Assembly (NCBI RefSeq): GCF_000284015.1
Contig: NC_016943.1
Span: 4,629,541-4,693,540 of the forward strand
Direction: 5' to 3'
Length of the DNA stretch: 64,000 nt
Source: Blastococcus saxobsidens DD2
Lineage (GTDB): Bacteria > Actinomycetota > Actinomycetes > Mycobacteriales > Geodermatophilaceae
Shown here: piece by piece, positions 61,160-64,000 of the stretch
How the letters are laid out: every line of letters begins with the position of its first letter
Numbering within the stretch: the stretch's first letter is position 1
Notes under the pieces: generated by a model
Told to the model about the DNA's origin: nothing
What the model saw: the letters and a program-made list of their open reading frames with translations, nothing else
Databases searched by the model: none
Translations under genes and position numbers: made by a program

Positions 61160-61886
61160 GGAAAACAAGAGCGACGCTCCCGAGCTCGGTGCCGCACCGG
61201 TCCGCGGCTCGGTCGGCCCGCCACTGTCCGGCGCCCGCGGCACGGTGCTGGAGCGGCTGCAGCGCGACGCGCGGCCGGTGACGATCGCCGCCCTGGCCGC
61301 GGAGCTGGGTGTGCACCCCAACACCGCGCGCGAGCACCTGGACGCGCTGGTCGAGCGGGGCCTGGCCATCAGGGAGCGGGCTCCCGCGGAGGGCCGCGGC
61401 CGGCCGGCGTGGCGCTACACCGCGGCGGCCGACCGGCTCGAACCCGACGTCCGGGTCCGTGACTATGCGGCGCTGGCCGGCGCACTGGCCGGGCACCTCG
61501 CGCGGACCGCCGCCGACCCCGCCGCCGAGGGTCTGGCCGCCGGCCGGGAGTGGGGACGCACCCTTGCGAGCGGCCGCCCGGCGGAGCCCGCACGGGCGGG
61601 AGCGACGCCCCGGCACCGCGTCGTCGGCCTGCTCGACGAGCTGGGTTTCGCACCGGAGGCCGACGCCGCGGCCAGCACCGTGGCGCTGCGCCGCTGCCCG
61701 CTGCTGGACGCCGCCCGCCAGTACCCCGAGGTGGTCTGCCAGGTGCATCTCGGGATCGTCCGGGGCGCGCTGGAACACTCCGGCGGCGATCCGGAGGCGA
61801 CCGCCCTGCTGCCCTTCGCCGAGCCCGGCGCGTGCCGCCTGCACTTGGACACTGCGGCGGTTGCCCGGGGCGCCACGGATGTCTGA
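61158..61886 (+). CDS. HTH regulator with SufR-like cysteine pattern (second paralogue)
   Basis: This is a 242-residue regulator with a winged helix (VLERLQRDARPVTIAALAAELGVHPNTAREHLDALVERGLAI) and the C-terminal pattern RCPLLDAARQYPEVVCQVHLGI plus a third cysteine in GACRLHLD. It is a paralogue of the protein at 55828-56565. GTG at 61158 overlaps its own candidate operator and would make a leaderless message. Its stop overlaps the start of the next membrane-protein gene, so it is first in an operon leading to the copper oxidase. An iron-sulfur or NO-sensing role is inferred from the cysteines and neighbours. Confidence 0.8.
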   Translation: MENKSDAPELGAAPVRGSVGPPLSGARGTVLERLQRDARPVTIAALAAELGVHPNTAREHLDALVERGLAIRERAPAEGRGRPAWRYTAAADRLEPDVRVRDYAALAGALAGHLARTAADPAAEGLAAGREWGRTLASGRPAEPARAGATPRHRVVGLLDELGFAPEADAAASTVALRRCPLLDAARQYPEVVCQVHLGIVRGALEHSGGDPEATALLPFAEPGACRLHLDTAAVARGATDV

Positions 61887-63024
61887 GCTCACGGCCGAGC
61901 GGGCGGCGTCACCGCTCCGGCAGCAGCCGGCCGAGCGCGGGCTGCCGCTCGGCCGGGTGCTGCTCCTGCTGCCGGGGGGTGTGGCCCTGCTGGCCGGGCT
62001 CGACGCCGCGCTGGTGCTGCTCGGGCTGCCCGCACCGCTGCGGGTGGAGCGGCTGCCGCAGGTGCACGGCATCCTCCTGGTGCTGGGGTTCGTCGGCACG
62101 CTGGTGGCCCTGGAACGGGCGGTCGCGCTCCGCCGCGGCTGGGGCTTCACGGCGCCCGCCGGCCTGGGTGCCGGAGCCCTGCTGCTGATCTCGCCGCTGC
62201 CGATCGCCGTCGGCGCCACGGCCCTGGTGCTGGGCACCGGCGCGCTCGTGGCCGTCTACGTGCCGCTGTGGCGGCGGCAACCGGCCGGGGCGGTGGCGGT
62301 GCAGGCGCTCGGTGCCGTGCTGGGCACGGGAGCCGCCCTGCTCTGGGCGGGCGGCGTGCCGGTGCCCCGGCTGCTGCCGTGGCTGGCGGGCTTCCTGGTG
62401 CTCACCATCGTCGGTGAGCGGCTCGAACTGGCCCGGGTCGGTGCACTGGCCCCGCGAGCGGAAGGCATGGCGGTCGGCCTGGCCGCGGCGGTGGCGGCCG
62501 GTGCGCTCGCGGCGCTGATGTGGCCGGCGGTGGGCCACCCGCTCCTCGGCGGCGCCCTCCTCGGTCTGGCCGGCTGGCTGCTGCGCTACGACATCGCCCG
62601 GCACACCGTGCGGTCCACCGGGCTGCCGCGGTTCATGGCCGGTTGCCTGCTCGCCGGCTACGCATGGCTGCTGGTGGCCGGTGCGGTCTGGCTGCTCGTC
62701 GGGCCGGTGACCGCAGGGGCGGGCTACGACGTCGTCGTGCACGCGGTGTTCCTGGGCTTCGTGCTGTCGATGGTGATGGCGCACGCGCCGGTGATCCTCC
62801 CCGCGGTGCTGCGCCGTCCACTGCCCTACCGGCCGGCCATGGTCGTGCCGGCCGTCCTGCTGCACGCCTCCCTGGCGGTGCGGGTCGTGCTGGGCGACGT
62901 GCGCGGCATCGAGGTCGCCTGGCAGCTGGGTGGGCTCCTCGGCATCGGAGCGGTCCTGCTCTTCGCCGCCGTGGCGGCGTGGTCGGCGGCGTCCGTCCGG
63001 CGCCCGGGCGGGGCAGTCCGATGA
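61879..63024 (+). CDS. NnrS-like polytopic membrane protein
   Basis: This is a 381-residue membrane protein with about 12 helices and several conserved histidines inside or near helices: QVHGILLVLGFVGTLVALERAVAL, VVHAVFLGFVLSMVMAHAPVILP and VLLHASLAVRVVLGD. The pattern resembles NnrS-type haem/copper membrane proteins that protect against NO, though similarity is moderate. The ATG at 61879 overlaps the stop of the regulator and its own stop overlaps the next ATG, so the three genes are translationally coupled. Confidence 0.6.
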   Translation: MSELTAERAASPLRQQPAERGLPLGRVLLLLPGGVALLAGLDAALVLLGLPAPLRVERLPQVHGILLVLGFVGTLVALERAVALRRGWGFTAPAGLGAGALLLISPLPIAVGATALVLGTGALVAVYVPLWRRQPAGAVAVQALGAVLGTGAALLWAGGVPVPRLLPWLAGFLVLTIVGERLELARVGALAPRAEGMAVGLAAAVAAGALAALMWPAVGHPLLGGALLGLAGWLLRYDIARHTVRSTGLPRFMAGCLLAGYAWLLVAGAVWLLVGPVTAGAGYDVVVHAVFLGFVLSMVMAHAPVILPAVLRRPLPYRPAMVVPAVLLHASLAVRVVLGDVRGIEVAWQLGGLLGIGAVLLFAAVAAWSAASVRRPGGAVR

Positions 63025-64000
63025 CCCGGCAGGCGAGCCGCTCCCGCGCATTCTGGCCGCTGCGCGACCTGCCGGTGGTGGTCTGGTTGGTCGCGACGGT
63101 CGTCGCCGCCCTGGTGCATCCGTTCGTGCCCGCCCCGCGCTGGCTGCTGATCCACCTAGTCCTGCTGGGTGCGGTGAGCCACGCGATCCTGGTGTGGAGC
63201 CGGCACTTCGCCGACGCGCTCCTGCACACGGCTCCCAGGGACGGCGACCGGCGGGTCCAGTCCATGCGGCTGCTGCTGCTCAACGGCGGCGTCCTGCTCG
63301 TGCTCACCGGTGTGGCCGGCGGGATCTGGCCGCTGACGGTCGCCGGGGCCGGCGGGGTGGCCGGTGCCGTCGGCTGGCACGGTGCCGCCCTCGTGGGACA
63401 GCTGCGCCGGGCGCTGCCCGGCCGGTTCCGGTCGACCGTGCGCTACTACGTCGCGGCGACCTGCTTCCTGCCCACCGGCGCGCTGCTGGGCACGCTGCTG
63501 GCCCGCGGGCTGGGCGACCTGCACGAGCGCGCCACGCTCGCCCACGCGGTGATCAACCTGCTCGGCTGGATGGGGCTGACCGTCGTCGGCACCCTCGTGA
63601 CGCTGTGGCCGACGATGCTCCGGACCCGGATCGCCGACACCGCCGAGCGGACGGCCCGCCGGGCGTTGCCGGTCCTGGCGCTCGCGGTGGTCGTCGCGGC
63701 GACCGGCGCCCTGCTGGGATCGCGGCCGGTCGCCGCCGTCGGCCTCGCCGGCTACGTCGCCGGGCTCTCGATGGTGGCGCGCGTGCTCGTCGTCACGGCC
63801 CGCAGCCGGCCGCCGTCGTCGTACCCGGCCTGGTCGGTCGCCGCAGGCCTGCTGTGGCTGGCCGGCTGCCTCACCGCCGCCGCCGTCGGGGTGGGGACCG
63901 CCGGCTCCTGGGCGCAGGCCGGGGACCGGTTCGGCTGGCTGACCCCGTTCCTGGCCGCCGGGTTCGGCACGCAGGTACTGCTCGGGGCGCTGTCCTACCT
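63021..64000 (+). CDS. Membrane N-terminal part of a putative multicopper oxidase/nitrite reductase (runs off the end)
   Basis: The ATG at 63021 overlaps the previous stop (ATGA). The 326 codons in the window encode about nine helices with the pattern HPFVPAPRWLLIHLVLLGAVSHAILVWSRHFADALLH and LAHAVINLLGWMGLTVVGTLVTLWPTMLRTRI. This opening is typical of large actinobacterial proteins in which a membrane domain precedes cupredoxin (nitrite-reductase-like) domains; those domains would lie beyond the window, so the copper part is inferred. It is the last gene of the regulator-NnrS-like operon. Confidence 0.65.
   Translation, partial: MTRQASRSRAFWPLRDLPVVVWLVATVVAALVHPFVPAPRWLLIHLVLLGAVSHAILVWSRHFADALLHTAPRDGDRRVQSMRLLLLNGGVLLVLTGVAGGIWPLTVAGAGGVAGAVGWHGAALVGQLRRALPGRFRSTVRYYVAATCFLPTGALLGTLLARGLGDLHERATLAHAVINLLGWMGLTVVGTLVTLWPTMLRTRIADTAERTARRALPVLALAVVVAATGALLGSRPVAAVGLAGYVAGLSMVARVLVVTARSRPPSSYPAWSVAAGLLWLAGCLTAAAVGVGTAGSWAQAGDRFGWLTPFLAAGFGTQVLLGALSY

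Overview
The window looks like chromosome from a very high-GC actinobacterium. Codon third positions are almost all G or C and GTG starts are common. The gene content (mycofactocin maturase MftD, NDMA-dependent alcohol dehydrogenase, DUF3097, DUF4383, LCP protein, protein O-mannosyltransferase, actinobacterial RecQ) fits the Geodermatophilaceae (Blastococcus, Geodermatophilus, Modestobacter). That family-level placement is an inference from gene content; no 16S or tRNA gene was seen.

Layout. 1-4.1 kb: mycofactocin-linked redox genes (mftD, an FAD monooxygenase, an NDMA-dependent alcohol dehydrogenase) ending in an exceptionally strong hairpin. 4.1-6 kb: a MoxR ATPase with a VWA partner. 6.1-10.7 kb: a lipoprotein, then a leftward CoxD-CoxE-XdhC-MOSC maturation operon with no CO dehydrogenase structural genes. 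A 60-bp palindromic element lies inside the coxE-like reading frame. 10.8-17.7 kb: M18 aminopeptidase, two PRC-barrel paralogues flanking a DUF3097 gene and an FtsX remnant, an aldo/keto reductase and an MFS transporter. 17.8-24.3 kb: molybdenum cofactor and molybdate uptake genes (moaA, moaD, moaE, mobA-like, modABC and a TOBE-domain regulator), with a 3.3-copy array of 80-bp repeats directly after moaD. 24.5-31 kb: a Thr/Glu-rich lipoprotein coupled to a protein O-mannosyltransferase, a GT87-like membrane protein, a DUF2786 protein, an AbrB-type antitoxin whose VapC toxin is truncated, and RecQ. 31-39.7 kb: carbamoyltransferase, DUF4383 protein with a sigma-B/F-like promoter, acyl-CoA dehydrogenase, acyl-ACP desaturase, GNAT, LCP protein and exonuclease III.

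39.7-45.2 kb: an eroded integrative element (tyrosine integrase, excisionase-like HTH, frameshifted MobF relaxase/helicase) abutting the 3' end of xthA. On its far side lie a decapitated Rieske gene and a frameshifted hemerythrin gene. 46-64 kb: an anaerobic nitrogen-oxide region: TDT-type transporter, narK, narIJHG (narG carries a one-base frameshift), 7Fe ferredoxin, two paralogous HTH regulators with a SufR-like cysteine pattern, cupin, hemerythrins, a second acyl-CoA dehydrogenase with no normal stop, a DsbA-like/MauE pair, an NnrS-like membrane protein and the membrane part of a likely copper oxidase/nitrite reductase that runs off the end.

How the parts work together: the Mo-cofactor and molybdate genes at 18-24 kb would supply NarG at 51-55 kb and the XdhC/CoxE-type molybdoenzyme maturation system at 7-10 kb. 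The strongest lead for an undescribed system is 56-64 kb. Two related cysteine-containing regulators, two intact hemerythrin proteins, redox membrane proteins and a terminal copper oxidase share a candidate operator (ACGGYGCAT core). All four single-base frameshifts detected in the window lie between 44.4 and 53.7 kb. That is either real decay of an accessory locus or locally poor sequence.
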